From NCBI GenBank assembly GCA_018824085.1, contig JAHJHI010000026.1:62001-126000 (forward strand): DNA of 64,000 bases, read 5' to 3'. The translations under genes and the position numbers were made by a program. Origin of the DNA: Gammaproteobacteria bacterium. GTDB taxonomy: Bacteria; Pseudomonadota; Gammaproteobacteria; Burkholderiales; Rhodocyclaceae. The notes beneath the pieces were generated by a model. That model made no database searches. It saw only the letters and a list, made by a program, of their open reading frames with translations, and was not told where the DNA came from. Positions 16,673-25,790 of the stretch are shown here, one piece after another. Each line of letters begins with the position of its first letter. The first letter of the stretch is position 1.

Positions 16673-19156
16673 ATGAGATCGGATGTCCTGTTTGCCTGGC
16701 GCATGGCGCTGCGCGATTTTCGTGCCGGCGAGCTGCGCCTGCTGGGCATTGCGCTGCTGCTGGCCGTGGCCGCGCTGAGTTCGGTGTCCTTCTTCACCGA
16801 CCGCGTGTCGCGCTCGGTGGTGAGTGAAGCAAACCAGCTGCTTGGAGGAGACCTGCGCGTGGCCGGCGATCAGCCGCTGCCGGAAGTCTTCCTGACGGAA
16901 GCCGCAACGCGCGACCTGCGCGCCATCCGCACATGGAGCTTCACCAGCATGGCGTCAAGCGCTGACGGCGCACAGCTGGTCGGCGTCAAGGCCGTGTCCG
17001 ACGGCTATCCGCTGCGCGGTTCGCTGCGCACAGCGCCGGCGCTGAATGCTCCGGACGCGCTTGCACACGGCATTCCGGCGCCGGGCGAGGCGTGGCTGGA
17101 CGAGCGCGCCACCAGCGCGCTCGGCGTGGGCGTCGGTGACAGCGTCAGCGTCGGTGCGCTCACGCTGCGCGTCGCGGCTGTGCTCACCTTCGAATCCGAC
17201 CGTGGCGCGAATTTCTTCGCCATCGTGCCGCGTCTCATGCTCAATGCCGCCGACCTGCCGGCGAGCGGCCTGATCCAGCCGGGCAGCCGCATCAACTACC
17301 GGCTGCACATCGCGGGCGAGGATGCCGCGGTGCGCGGCTACGCCGACTGGCTCAGGCCGAGTCTTGCGCGTGGTCAGCGTCTGGAGAGCGTGTCGGACGC
17401 ACAGCCGGAGGTGCGCGGCGCGCTCGAGCGTGCGCAGAAGTTCCTGCGCCTGGCGGCGATGCTTGCAGTGGTGTTCGCGGCCGTTGCCGTCGGCCTGTCG
17501 GCACGGCGCTACATGCAGCGCCATCTTGACGGCTGTGCCGTCATGCGCTGCCTCGGGGCGACGCAATCACGCCTGACCCGCCTGTTTCTGCTCGAATTCG
17601 TGCTGGTCGGCGCCATCGCCTGCGCGCTGGGCTGCGCCATCGGCTATCTGACGCAGTTCGGCGTCGAGGCGTTGCTGTCGGGGCTGTTCGCGACGCGCCT
17701 GCCGCAGCCCGGCTTCATGCCGGTGCTCTACGGTTTTGCGGTGGGCATGACGCTGATGCTGGGTTTCGTCTGGCCGCAACTGCTGCGCCTGCGCAGCGTG
17801 TCCACGCTGCGCGTGCTGCGCCGTGAATGGGACGACGGCGATCTCGTGTCGTGGGGCGCCTACGGTTTCGGACTCGTCTGCCTGGCGCTGCTCATCGTGC
17901 TGATGGCCGACGACGTCACGCTTGGCGCCGTGGTGGTCGGCGGGTTCACGGCGGCCTGCGCACTGTACGCCGCGTGCGCCTGGGGCGCGCTGGCACTGGT
18001 GGCCCGGCTGCGTGCCGGCGCGGCCGGTGGCTGGCGCTACGGTCTGGCCAGCCTGACCCGGCGCCGCGCCGCGTCGGTCGTGCAGATCGCGGCACTGGGC
18101 CTCGGGCTGACGGCCATCCTGCTGCTGGTGATCGCGCGCGGCGACCTGCTCGACGCGTGGAGAAACCGCATGCCGGACGACGCGCCGAACCGCTTCATCC
18201 TGAACATCCAGCCGGACCAGCGCAGCGCACTGGGGGCCTTGTTTGCCGAGTCGGGCCTTGAGGCGCCGCAGCTGCTGCCGATGTCGCGCGCGCGGCTGGT
18301 CAGCCTGAACGACCGCGCCGTGTCGCCCGACGATTACGAGGACGCCCGGGCACGCCGGCTGGTCGAGCGCGAATTCAACCTCTCGTGGGATGACCATGTG
18401 CAGGTCGGCAACCGCATAGTCGCCGGTGAATGGAAGCGCGACACGCCGGGCTTTTCGGTCGAATCCGGCCTCGCCGACGCGCTTGGCATCGCGGTCGGCG
18501 ACCGGCTCGAATTCGAGATTGCCGGCCAGCGGGTCGCCGCCCCGGTGACGAGCCTGCGCGAGCTCGAGTGGGATTCGATGAACGTCAATTTCTTCGTCGT
18601 CGCGACCCCCGGCGTGCTGGAGGACTTTCCCGCCAGCTACATCACGTCCTTCCATCTGCCGGCGAGCGCGCAAGGCTTCACCAACGAGCTGGTGGCACGC
18701 TTTCCGAATCTGACGGCGGTCGACGTCGATGCCGTCGTGCGCCAGTTCCGTGCGCTGATGGACCAGTTGTCGGCAGCGGTCAGCGTGGTGTTCGGTTTCG
18801 CGATGCTGGCCGGCATCGTCGTGCTGTTCGCGGCGATCGAGGCGACGCATGACGAGCGGCGCTTCGAGATGGCCGTGTTGCGCACGCTGGGCGCGCGCGA
18901 TGGCCAGTTGCGCGCGTCGCTGGCGGTCGAGTTCGCGGTGATGGGCGCGCTGGCGGGCGCGCTGGCTGCGATCGGTGCCGTCGTGCTCAGCATGGTGCTG
19001 GCGCGCGAAGTGTTCCAGCTGCCCTATGTTCCTTCGCCGCTGCAGCCGCTGGGCGGCCTGCTGTTCAGCATCGCCGCCGTGCTGGGGGCCGGCATGTACG
19101 GCCTCGGCGGCGCGCTGCGGGCGCCCGCGCTGGAGAGTCTGCGCGGTGCCCAGTGA
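16673..19156 (+). CDS. Large FtsX/MacB-type ABC transporter permease (YbbP-like)
   Basis: 827-residue membrane protein with the YbbP architecture: an N-terminal membrane segment (about 18-38), a periplasmic MacB-like domain (about 45-250), two FtsX domains (about 265-400 and 710-820), and extra membrane segments between them (about 400-490). The repeated motif VMRCLGATQSRL / VLRTLGARDGQL marks each FtsX domain. YbbP normally works with the ATPase YbbA and the lysophospholipase TesA, but no ATPase gene is next to it here. The start MRSDVLFAWRMALRDFRAGE follows an AAAGGG ribosome site; an ATG 108 bases upstream is less likely. Confidence 0.88.
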   Translation: MRSDVLFAWRMALRDFRAGELRLLGIALLLAVAALSSVSFFTDRVSRSVVSEANQLLGGDLRVAGDQPLPEVFLTEAATRDLRAIRTWSFTSMASSADGAQLVGVKAVSDGYPLRGSLRTAPALNAPDALAHGIPAPGEAWLDERATSALGVGVGDSVSVGALTLRVAAVLTFESDRGANFFAIVPRLMLNAADLPASGLIQPGSRINYRLHIAGEDAAVRGYADWLRPSLARGQRLESVSDAQPEVRGALERAQKFLRLAAMLAVVFAAVAVGLSARRYMQRHLDGCAVMRCLGATQSRLTRLFLLEFVLVGAIACALGCAIGYLTQFGVEALLSGLFATRLPQPGFMPVLYGFAVGMTLMLGFVWPQLLRLRSVSTLRVLRREWDDGDLVSWGAYGFGLVCLALLIVLMADDVTLGAVVVGGFTAACALYAACAWGALALVARLRAGAAGGWRYGLASLTRRRAASVVQIAALGLGLTAILLLVIARGDLLDAWRNRMPDDAPNRFILNIQPDQRSALGALFAESGLEAPQLLPMSRARLVSLNDRAVSPDDYEDARARRLVEREFNLSWDDHVQVGNRIVAGEWKRDTPGFSVESGLADALGIAVGDRLEFEIAGQRVAAPVTSLRELEWDSMNVNFFVVATPGVLEDFPASYITSFHLPASAQGFTNELVARFPNLTAVDVDAVVRQFRALMDQLSAAVSVVFGFAMLAGIVVLFAAIEATHDERRFEMAVLRTLGARDGQLRASLAVEFAVMGALAGALAAIGAVVLSMVLAREVFQLPYVPSPLQPLGGLLFSIAAVLGAGMYGLGGALRAPALESLRGAQ

Positions 19157-19204
19157 CGCGCTTGCCGCGAGGCGTGCCGCTGCATACACTGCGCGGCGCA
19201 CGCA

Positions 19205-19219
19205 GCGCCATTTTGGCGC
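19205..19219. terminator. Small hairpin after the FtsX-type permease gene
   Basis: Inverted repeat GCGCCA-TTT-TGGCGC (six paired bases, three-base loop) lies 49 bases after the permease stop and 20 bases before the next gene. It lacks a T-run, so it is at best a weak terminator or a leader structure for the copper genes. Confidence 0.3.
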
Positions 19220-19238
19220 GGCACATTCCGGACCCGCC

Positions 19239-19619
19239 ATGCTTTCGCGCGCCACGCACGGCCTGATCAGTCGCCTGCTCATCGTCCTGTCGCTGTTCAT
19301 GCAGTGCGCGGGCGCGGCGTACGCCTGCCCGGTTGCAGGCGGCGGCGCAGCGCCCGTCATGGACTGCGACAACATGGCGATGGATCACGGCCGGATGATG
19401 GACAGCGACCTGCCGGGCCTGTGCGTCCAGCACTGCCATCCGGCGCCGTTCAGCGACCAGACGCACCCACCGGTGCTCGCGGCGCCTGCGCCGGCCGGCT
19501 GTTACGTGCTCGCTGCGCCGCTTGAAGCGCCCCGGCTCGCGCAGGTTGACGCCGAACGCGTCGTGCTGACGGCCGACGATCCGCCCCACGCCATCCTCCA
19601 CTGCTGCTTCCGCATCTGA
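19239..19619 (+). CDS. Small secreted Met/His/Cys-rich protein at the head of the copper efflux genes
   Basis: 126-residue protein not assigned to a named family. It has a signal peptide (about residues 1-30, LLIVLSLFMQCAGAAYAC). The mature part holds potential Cu ligands: MDCDNMAMDHGRMMDSD and LCVQHCHPAP, and it ends in HAILHCCFRI. This resembles the small DUF2946-like or CopL-like proteins often found before cus or cop genes. It lies 131 bases before cusC, in the same direction, across a leader with several hairpins. A role in periplasmic copper or silver binding is inferred from composition and context only. Confidence 0.68.
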   Translation: MLSRATHGLISRLLIVLSLFMQCAGAAYACPVAGGGAAPVMDCDNMAMDHGRMMDSDLPGLCVQHCHPAPFSDQTHPPVLAAPAPAGCYVLAAPLEAPRLAQVDAERVVLTADDPPHAILHCCFRI

Positions 19620-19700
19620 GCCGCATCGTCCTGCGGCGCTGACCGTCGGCAACGACGGCCCGCGTTCTGCGATGCGTTGTCGCGCCCGATCGGCGCGACA
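19620..19700 (+). promoter_or_regulatory. Hairpin-rich leader upstream of cusC
   Basis: Three perfect inverted repeats follow the small Met/His/Cys-rich gene: GCCGCA/TGCGGC (19620-19637), CCGTCG-GCAA-CGACGG with a GNRA-type tetraloop (19643-19658), and TGTCGCGCC-CGATC-GGCGCGACA (19678-19700). None has a T-run. They may protect or attenuate the transcript between the small gene and cusCBA, or the last could be a protein-binding site. Confidence 0.4.
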
Positions 19701-19750
19701 GTCCGCGACGCTTCGCGCACGGCGCGACGCGTCTTCCACACGGAGCCAGC

Positions 19751-21052
19751 ATGTTCATTCCTTCCTTTTTCGCGCGCCGCGTGATGCGTGGCGCCGTCGC
19801 CGCAGCGCTGTGCGCGCTGATTGCCGCCGGCGCGCACGGCGCGCCGGCCCTTGATTTCGAACAGGCGCTGCGCCTTGCGGGCGAACGCTCGCAGCAGCCG
19901 GTCGCGCTCACAGCGGCCGTCGCCGCCGCACGCGAACGCGCCGTCGCGGCCGGACAATTGCCCGACCCGGTGCTGAAGCTTGGCGTAAACAACCTCCCGA
20001 TCAGCGGTTCGGGGCAATTCGACTTCGGACGCGAGGCGATGACCTCGCGCTCCATCGGCTTTGCGCAGTCATTCACGCGCGAAGACAAGCGCCATGCGCG
20101 CGCCGGGCGCTACGAGCGCGAGGCGGAGGCGGCGCAGGCACAACGCGCACTGGTGCAGATCGAGGTCCGGCGCGAAGCCGCGATGGCCTGGTTCGAGCGC
20201 CATTACCTCGAACGGAAACTGGCGTTGCTGCAGGCACTGCGTGACGAAACAGCGTTGCAGGTTCATGCGGCGCAGGCGGTGTATCGCGGCGGCGGCGGCG
20301 CGCAGAGCGACGTTTTCGGCGCGCGTTCGGCGCTGGCGCAAATGGACAACCGCATCGTGCAGGCCGGGAGCGAGCGGGCGGCCAGCGCGGTGCGCTTGTC
20401 GCGCTGGACCGGCGAGCCGGAGCAGCGGCCGCTCGGTGCGAGCCCCGACATCGCGTCGCCGCCGCTGGCGCAGGCGTCGCTCGACGCCCGCTTCGCGGCG
20501 CACCCGCAGCTGGTGCTGCTGCAGCGGCGCGAAGCGCTGGCCGAGGCCGAAGCGGACATCGCGCGCAGCGAGCGGCGCGCCGACTGGAGCGCGGAAGTCA
20601 TGTACAGCCAGCGCGGATCGGACTATGCGGACATGGTGTCGTTCAACGTGTCGATTCCGCTGCAGTTCGATCGGGCGAACCGGCAGGACCGGGAACTGGC
20701 GGCACGCCTGTCCGGCGTCGACCAGATCCGGGCGGAGCGCGATGAGGCGGCGCGCGCCTATCTCGCGCAGGCCCGCGCCTGGCTGCTCGGCTGGCAGGGC
20801 AACCGGGAGCGCCTGCGGCGCTACGACGAGACGCTCATTCCGCTGGCCGCCGATCGCGTGCAGGCGGCGCTGGCGGCCTATCGCGGCGGCGCGGGCAGCC
20901 TGTCCGGCGTGCTGGAGGCGCGCAGCGCCGAGATCGATACGCGCATCGGGCACCTGAACGTCGAACTCGAAACCGCCCTGCTGTGGGCACGCCTGCGCTA
21001 CCTGTTCGCGGACGGCGACGACACGCATTCAACAACGGAGGTACGACCATGA
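19751..21052 (+). CDS. cusC: TolC family outer-membrane factor CusC/CzcC
   Basis: 433-residue outer-membrane channel of a heavy-metal RND efflux system. It has a signal peptide (about 1-30, ending AAGAHGAPA) with no lipobox, then two outer-membrane-efflux repeats: ALDFEQALRLAGERSQQPVA with LPDPVLKLGVNNLPISG early on, and the second repeat after about residue 230 (LDARFAAHPQLVLLQRREAL). Helical coiled-coil parts carry the alpha-barrel. It is the first gene of cusCBA; its stop overlaps the cusB start by four bases. Confidence 0.92.
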   Translation: MFIPSFFARRVMRGAVAAALCALIAAGAHGAPALDFEQALRLAGERSQQPVALTAAVAAARERAVAAGQLPDPVLKLGVNNLPISGSGQFDFGREAMTSRSIGFAQSFTREDKRHARAGRYEREAEAAQAQRALVQIEVRREAAMAWFERHYLERKLALLQALRDETALQVHAAQAVYRGGGGAQSDVFGARSALAQMDNRIVQAGSERAASAVRLSRWTGEPEQRPLGASPDIASPPLAQASLDARFAAHPQLVLLQRREALAEAEADIARSERRADWSAEVMYSQRGSDYADMVSFNVSIPLQFDRANRQDRELAARLSGVDQIRAERDEAARAYLAQARAWLLGWQGNRERLRRYDETLIPLAADRVQAALAAYRGGAGSLSGVLEARSAEIDTRIGHLNVELETALLWARLRYLFADGDDTHSTTEVRP

Positions 21053-22659
21053 CACGGCGGAAAATGGCGGCGCTCGCCTTCGCGCTGATCGGCGCGCTCG
21101 CGCTGGTGTGCTGGAGCGCCTACGAATCGGGCCGGCGGGCCGGCATGGCGACCGGGGTCGACCCGGGTGCTGCGCCCGCCACGGCCACGGCGCCCGGTCC
21201 GCTGCCGCAGAGTATCGCCGAGGGCGAGGCCGCGACGCGGCGCCACATGGAAAGCGGCATCAAGGCCGGTGACATCGACCCGGTCACCGGTCGGAAGGTG
21301 CTGTACTACCACGACCCCATGGTGCCCGGAAACAAGTTCGACCAGCCGGCCCGCTCGCCCTTCATGGACATGATGCTGGTGCCGGTCTATGCCGACGGCG
21401 GGCAGGATCAAGGCACGGTGACCATCAGTCCGCGCATGCGGCAGAACCTTGGCGTGCGCACGGCGGAAGTGGTCGAAGGGCGGCTGTCGCCTGAAATATC
21501 CGCGGTCGGCAGCATCGTGTTCAATGAGCGTGACCAGGCGGTTGTCCAGGCGCGGGCGACCGCCTTCGTCGAACGCCTGTTCGTGCGTGCCACGCTGGAC
21601 AGGGTGCGCAAGGGCGAGGCTCTGGCACAACTTCATGTGCCGGCGTGGATTGCCGCGCAGGAGGAATTCCTGTCGCTGCGCCGCATGCAGGGACGCGATC
21701 CGGACGACCTGCTGGACGCCGCCCGCGCACGCATGCGCCAGGCCGGCATGAGTGACGCGCAGATCGCGCTGGTCGAGCGCAGCGGCACGACGCAGCCGCG
21801 CCTCACCCTGCACGCGCCGATGTCGGGCGTGGTCACCGAGCTGGGCGCGCGCGAGGGCATGACGGTGATGGCGGGCGGCACGCTGTTCCGCATCAACGGC
21901 CTGGCTTCGGTCTGGGCCGAAGCCGACGTGCCGGAGAGCCAGGCCGGCTTGCTGCGCCCCGGCACGCGCGTGCAGGCAAGTTCGGGGGCGTTGCCCGGGC
22001 GGCGGTTCGACGGCCGGGTGCAGGCCTTGCTGCCGCAGGTCGATGCGGCCACCCGCACGCGCCGCGCGCGGCTCGAACTGGGAAACCCCGACGGGCTGCT
22101 GGTGCCCGGCATGTTCGTGCAGATGCGCTTTACGGACATGCGCGCGGACAGTGCATTGCTCGTGCCGACCGAAGCGCTCGTGCGTACCGGAAGGCGCGTA
22201 CTCGTCATGGTGGCGGAGGAGGGGGGACATTTCCGGCCGGTCGAGGTCACGACCGGCATCGACAGCGGCGGACAGACCGAGATCCGCACGGGCCTGAGCG
22301 CCGGCCAGCGGGTGGTCGTGTCTTCGCAGTTCCTCATCGAGTCGGAAGCCAGCCTGAAAGGCGTGGAGGCGCGCCTGGGCGAGGCGTCGACCGCGCCGGC
22401 TGCGGCGCCCCTGCACGAGGGCGACGCGCGCATCGAGGCGATCCGCGGCGATACGGTCACGCTGTCGCACGGTCCGGTTCCGTCGCTGCTGTGGGACGCC
22501 ATGACGATGGACTTCAAGGCACCCGCCGGCGGCCTGCCGCCGGCGCTCCGGCCGGGTGAGCGCGTGCGCATCGAATTCTTCATGCCGGCATCCGGGCTGC
22601 CGCAGCTGACGCAGGTCAGGCCGACGCCCGTGGATGCGCCGGACGGGGGCGCGCGATGA
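21049..22659 (+). CDS. cusB: CusB-type periplasmic adaptor with heavy-metal-binding and C-terminal CusF domains
   Basis: 536-residue membrane fusion protein of the copper/silver RND pump. After an N-terminal anchor (about 6-27) comes a heavy-metal-binding domain ([20 protein letters not shown] then MDMMLVPVY, about 85-120), then the barrel-sandwich, beta-barrel and membrane-proximal domains. The last 80 residues form a CusF-like OB fold ([20 protein letters not shown] followed by MTMDF), with the Trp and Met residues that bind Cu(I) in CusF. In E. coli CusF is a separate chaperone; here it is fused to the adaptor. The start overlaps cusC by four bases, and its stop overlaps cusA by four. Confidence 0.94.
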   Translation: MTRRKMAALAFALIGALALVCWSAYESGRRAGMATGVDPGAAPATATAPGPLPQSIAEGEAATRRHMESGIKAGDIDPVTGRKVLYYHDPMVPGNKFDQPARSPFMDMMLVPVYADGGQDQGTVTISPRMRQNLGVRTAEVVEGRLSPEISAVGSIVFNERDQAVVQARATAFVERLFVRATLDRVRKGEALAQLHVPAWIAAQEEFLSLRRMQGRDPDDLLDAARARMRQAGMSDAQIALVERSGTTQPRLTLHAPMSGVVTELGAREGMTVMAGGTLFRINGLASVWAEADVPESQAGLLRPGTRVQASSGALPGRRFDGRVQALLPQVDAATRTRRARLELGNPDGLLVPGMFVQMRFTDMRADSALLVPTEALVRTGRRVLVMVAEEGGHFRPVEVTTGIDSGGQTEIRTGLSAGQRVVVSSQFLIESEASLKGVEARLGEASTAPAAAPLHEGDARIEAIRGDTVTLSHGPVPSLLWDAMTMDFKAPAGGLPPALRPGERVRIEFFMPASGLPQLTQVRPTPVDAPDGGAR

Positions 22660-25600
22660 TCGCCGGTCTGATCCGCTGGTCGGTCGCGAACCGCTTCCTG
22701 GTGCTGCTGGCCACGCTCATGGTCAGTGTCTGGGGCGTCTACTCGGTGCTGAGGACGCCGCTGGACGCGCTGCCCGACCTGTCCGACGTGCAGGTCATCA
22801 TCCGCACGAGCTGGCCCGGGCAGGCGCCGCGCATCGTGGAGAACCAGGTGACGTATCCGATGACCACGACGATGCTGTCGGTGCCGGGCGCGAAAACGGT
22901 GCGCGGATACTCTTTCTTCGGCGACTCCTTCGTCCATGTGCTGTTCGAGGACGGGACCGATCCGTACTGGGCGCGTTCGCGCGTGCTCGAATACCTCAAC
23001 CCGGTGCAGGCGCGCCTGCCGGCCGGCGCGAAGGCGGCGCTCGGGCCGGACGCGACCGGCGTCGGCTGGATCTACCAGTACGCGCTGGTCGATCGCAGCG
23101 GCCGGCAGGACGCCTCGCAACTGCGCGCGCTGCAGGACTGGTTCCTGAAGTACGAGCTGAAGACCGTGCCCGACGTGGCGGAGGTGGCGTCCATCGGCGG
23201 CATGGTGCGCCAGTACCAGATCGTGCTCGACCCCGACCGGCTGGCCGCCCATGGAATTTCGCATGTGACGGTGGTCGATGCGATCGGGCGTGCCAATCAG
23301 GAAGCCGGCGGTTCGGTGCTCGAACTCGGCGAAGCCGAGTACATGGTGCGCGCCTCGGGCTACCTGCGGTCGCTGGACGATTTCCGGCAGGTGCCGCTGC
23401 GCACGTCGGCCGACGGTGTGCCGGTCCTGCTTGGCGACGTCGCCAGCGTACGGCTCGGACCGGAAATGCGGCGTGGCATCGGTGAGCTGGATGGCGAAGG
23501 CGAGGCGGTGGGCGGCATCATCGTCATGCGTTCGGGCAAGAACGCGCTGGACACGATCGCCGCCGTGAAGGCGCGGCTTGAACAGCTGCGGGGCAGCCTG
23601 CCGCCGGGTGTCGAGATCGTGCCGGTGTATGACCGCTCGGGCCTGATCGAGCGGGCGGTCGGCACGCTGGGCTACAAGCTGCTGGAGGAATTCGTCGTCG
23701 TGGCGCTCGTGTGCTTCGCCTTCCTGTTCCACCTGCGTTCGTCGCTCGTCGCCATCGTGTCGCTGCCGCTGGGCATCCTGAGCGCCTTCATCGTCATGCG
23801 TTATCAGGGCGTGAACGCCAACATCATGTCGCTCGGCGGCATCGCGATCGCCATCGGTGCCATGGTGGATGCGGCCGTGGTGATGATAGAGAACGCGCAC
23901 AAGCACCTCGAGCACTGGACGCATGAAAATCCGGACGGGACGCTCGCCGGCGAGGCGCGCTGGCGGGTCATCGCCGATGCGGCGGCCGAAGTCGGGCCGG
24001 CGCTGTTCTTTTCGCTGCTCATCATCACGCTGTCCTTCATTCCGGTGTTCACGCTGGAGGCGCAGGAGGGCCGGCTGTTTTCGCCGCTGGCCTTCACCAA
24101 GACCTATGCCATGGCGGCGTCGGCGGCGCTGGCGGTCACGCTGGTGCCGGTGCTGATGGGCTATCTGATCCGCGGCCGCATACCGGACGAGCGCAGCAAC
24201 CCGCTCAACCGCCTGCTGATCTCGCTGTACCGGCCGCTGCTCGAGCGCGTATTGCGCCGGCCGAAACTCACGCTGTTGCTGGCTGGCCTGATGCTCGCCG
24301 CCAGCCTGTGGCCGCTGCAGCACATCGGCGCCGAGTTCATGCCGCCGCTCGACGAGGGCGATCTGCTGTACATGCCGTCCGCGCTGCCGGGGCTGTCGGC
24401 CGGCAAGGCGGCGGAGCTGCTGCAACAGACCGACCGGCTGATCCGCAGGGTGCCGGAGGTGGCCAGCGTCTATGGCAAGGCCGGACGCGCCGAGACGGCG
24501 ACCGATCCGGCACCGATGGAAATGTTCGAAACCACCATCCAGTTCAAGCCGCGGTCGCAGTGGCGCGAGGGCATGACGCCGCAGCGGCTGGTGGAGGAGC
24601 TGGACCGCGTCGTGAAGGTGCCGGGTCTGGCCAATATCTGGGTGCCGCCGATACGCAACCGCATCGACATGCTGGCGACCGGCATCAAGAGCCCGGTCGG
24701 CGTGAAGGTGGCCGGTGCCGATCTGGCGGTGATCGACCGGCTGACCGGCGACATCGAGCGCGCGCTCAAGGAGGTGCCGGGCGTGGGCAGCGCACTGGCC
24801 GAGCGGGTGACCGGCGGGCGTTACGCAGACGTGACGATACGGCGTGGCGCGGCGGCGCGCTTCGGCATGAACATCGCGGACGTGCAGTCGGTCATCGCGC
24901 TGGCGGTCGGCGGCAGCAATATCGGCGAGACGGTCGAAGGACTGCAGCGCTTTCCGATCAATGTGCGCTATCCGCGCGAGCTGCGTGATTCGCTGGACGC
25001 CTTGCGCCGTCTGCCCATCGTGAGCGAGCGCGGGCAGCGGCTGGTGCTGTCCGACGTCGCGGACATCCGCATCACCGACGGGCCGCCGATGCTGCGCAGC
25101 GAGAATGCGCGCCTGTCAGGCTGGGTCTATGTCGATATCCGCGGTCGTGACCTGAGCGGCGCGGTGCGCGAGATGCAGCGCGTGGTCGCGGAAGCGGTGC
25201 AGTTGCCGCCCGGCTATTCGATCTCGTGGTCCGGGCAGTTCGAGTTTCTGGAGCGCGCGAGCGCGAAACTCAGGGTGGTGGTGCCGGCCACCCTGCTCAT
25301 CATCTTCGTGCTGCTCTATCTCACGTTCCGGCAGCTCGACGAGGCGCTGCTCATCATGGCGACGCTGCCGTTTGCGCTGATCGGCGGTATCTGGCTGCTC
25401 TATCTGCTGGACTACAACCTGTCGGTGGCGGCGGCGGTCGGTTTCATCGCGCTGGCCGGCGTGTCGGCCGAGTTCGGCGTCATCATGCTGCTCTACCTGA
25501 AACAGGCCTGGCAGCGGCGCCCGGGCTTGCCGCAGGATGCAACGGCGGAACTGCTGGATGCGATCCGCGAAGGCGCCGTGCTGCGGGTGCGGCCGAAGGC

Positions 25601-25784
25601 GATGACGGTGGCGGTGATTCTGGGCGGCCTGCTGCCCATCATGTGGGGCGCGGGTACCGGCTCGGAGGTGATGCAGCGCATTGCCGCGCCGATGCTGGGC
25701 GGCATGCTGAGTGCGCCGCTGCTGTCGATGTTCGTGATTCCGGCTGCCTTCCTGCTGTTGCGGCGCCGGCATCTGCGGCCGTGA
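22656..25784 (+). CDS. cusA: Cu(I)/Ag(I) RND efflux permease CusA
   Basis: 1042-residue inner-membrane RND pump of the heavy-metal (HME) class that exports periplasmic and cytosolic metal through CusB and CusC, driven by protons. Twelve membrane segments and two large periplasmic loops are evident. The metal-binding methionine triad of E. coli CusA is present at identical numbers: Met573 (LLYMPS), Met623 (PMEMFE) and Met672 (NRIDML). This points to monovalent Cu/Ag rather than Zn/Co/Cd. The proton relay segment around [20 protein letters not shown] is in TM4. No cusRS regulator is adjacent. Confidence 0.96.
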   Translation: MIAGLIRWSVANRFLVLLATLMVSVWGVYSVLRTPLDALPDLSDVQVIIRTSWPGQAPRIVENQVTYPMTTTMLSVPGAKTVRGYSFFGDSFVHVLFEDGTDPYWARSRVLEYLNPVQARLPAGAKAALGPDATGVGWIYQYALVDRSGRQDASQLRALQDWFLKYELKTVPDVAEVASIGGMVRQYQIVLDPDRLAAHGISHVTVVDAIGRANQEAGGSVLELGEAEYMVRASGYLRSLDDFRQVPLRTSADGVPVLLGDVASVRLGPEMRRGIGELDGEGEAVGGIIVMRSGKNALDTIAAVKARLEQLRGSLPPGVEIVPVYDRSGLIERAVGTLGYKLLEEFVVVALVCFAFLFHLRSSLVAIVSLPLGILSAFIVMRYQGVNANIMSLGGIAIAIGAMVDAAVVMIENAHKHLEHWTHENPDGTLAGEARWRVIADAAAEVGPALFFSLLIITLSFIPVFTLEAQEGRLFSPLAFTKTYAMAASAALAVTLVPVLMGYLIRGRIPDERSNPLNRLLISLYRPLLERVLRRPKLTLLLAGLMLAASLWPLQHIGAEFMPPLDEGDLLYMPSALPGLSAGKAAELLQQTDRLIRRVPEVASVYGKAGRAETATDPAPMEMFETTIQFKPRSQWREGMTPQRLVEELDRVVKVPGLANIWVPPIRNRIDMLATGIKSPVGVKVAGADLAVIDRLTGDIERALKEVPGVGSALAERVTGGRYADVTIRRGAAARFGMNIADVQSVIALAVGGSNIGETVEGLQRFPINVRYPRELRDSLDALRRLPIVSERGQRLVLSDVADIRITDGPPMLRSENARLSGWVYVDIRGRDLSGAVREMQRVVAEAVQLPPGYSISWSGQFEFLERASAKLRVVVPATLLIIFVLLYLTFRQLDEALLIMATLPFALIGGIWLLYLLDYNLSVAAAVGFIALAGVSAEFGVIMLLYLKQAWQRRPGLPQDATAELLDAIREGAVLRVRPKAMTVAVILGGLLPIMWGAGTGSEVMQRIAAPMLGGMLSAPLLSMFVIPAAFLLLRRRHLRP

Positions 25785-25790
25785 GGGCCC

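Noticed and set aside
17567-19375. 602-codon open frame opposite the FtsX-type permease
   Set aside because: Gln/Arg/His-rich translation with no motif; the permease on the other strand is clearly real.
21633-24425. 930-codon open frame opposite cusB and cusA
   Set aside because: Low-complexity Arg/His/Gln composition typical of antisense frames; cusA carries conserved catalytic residues.
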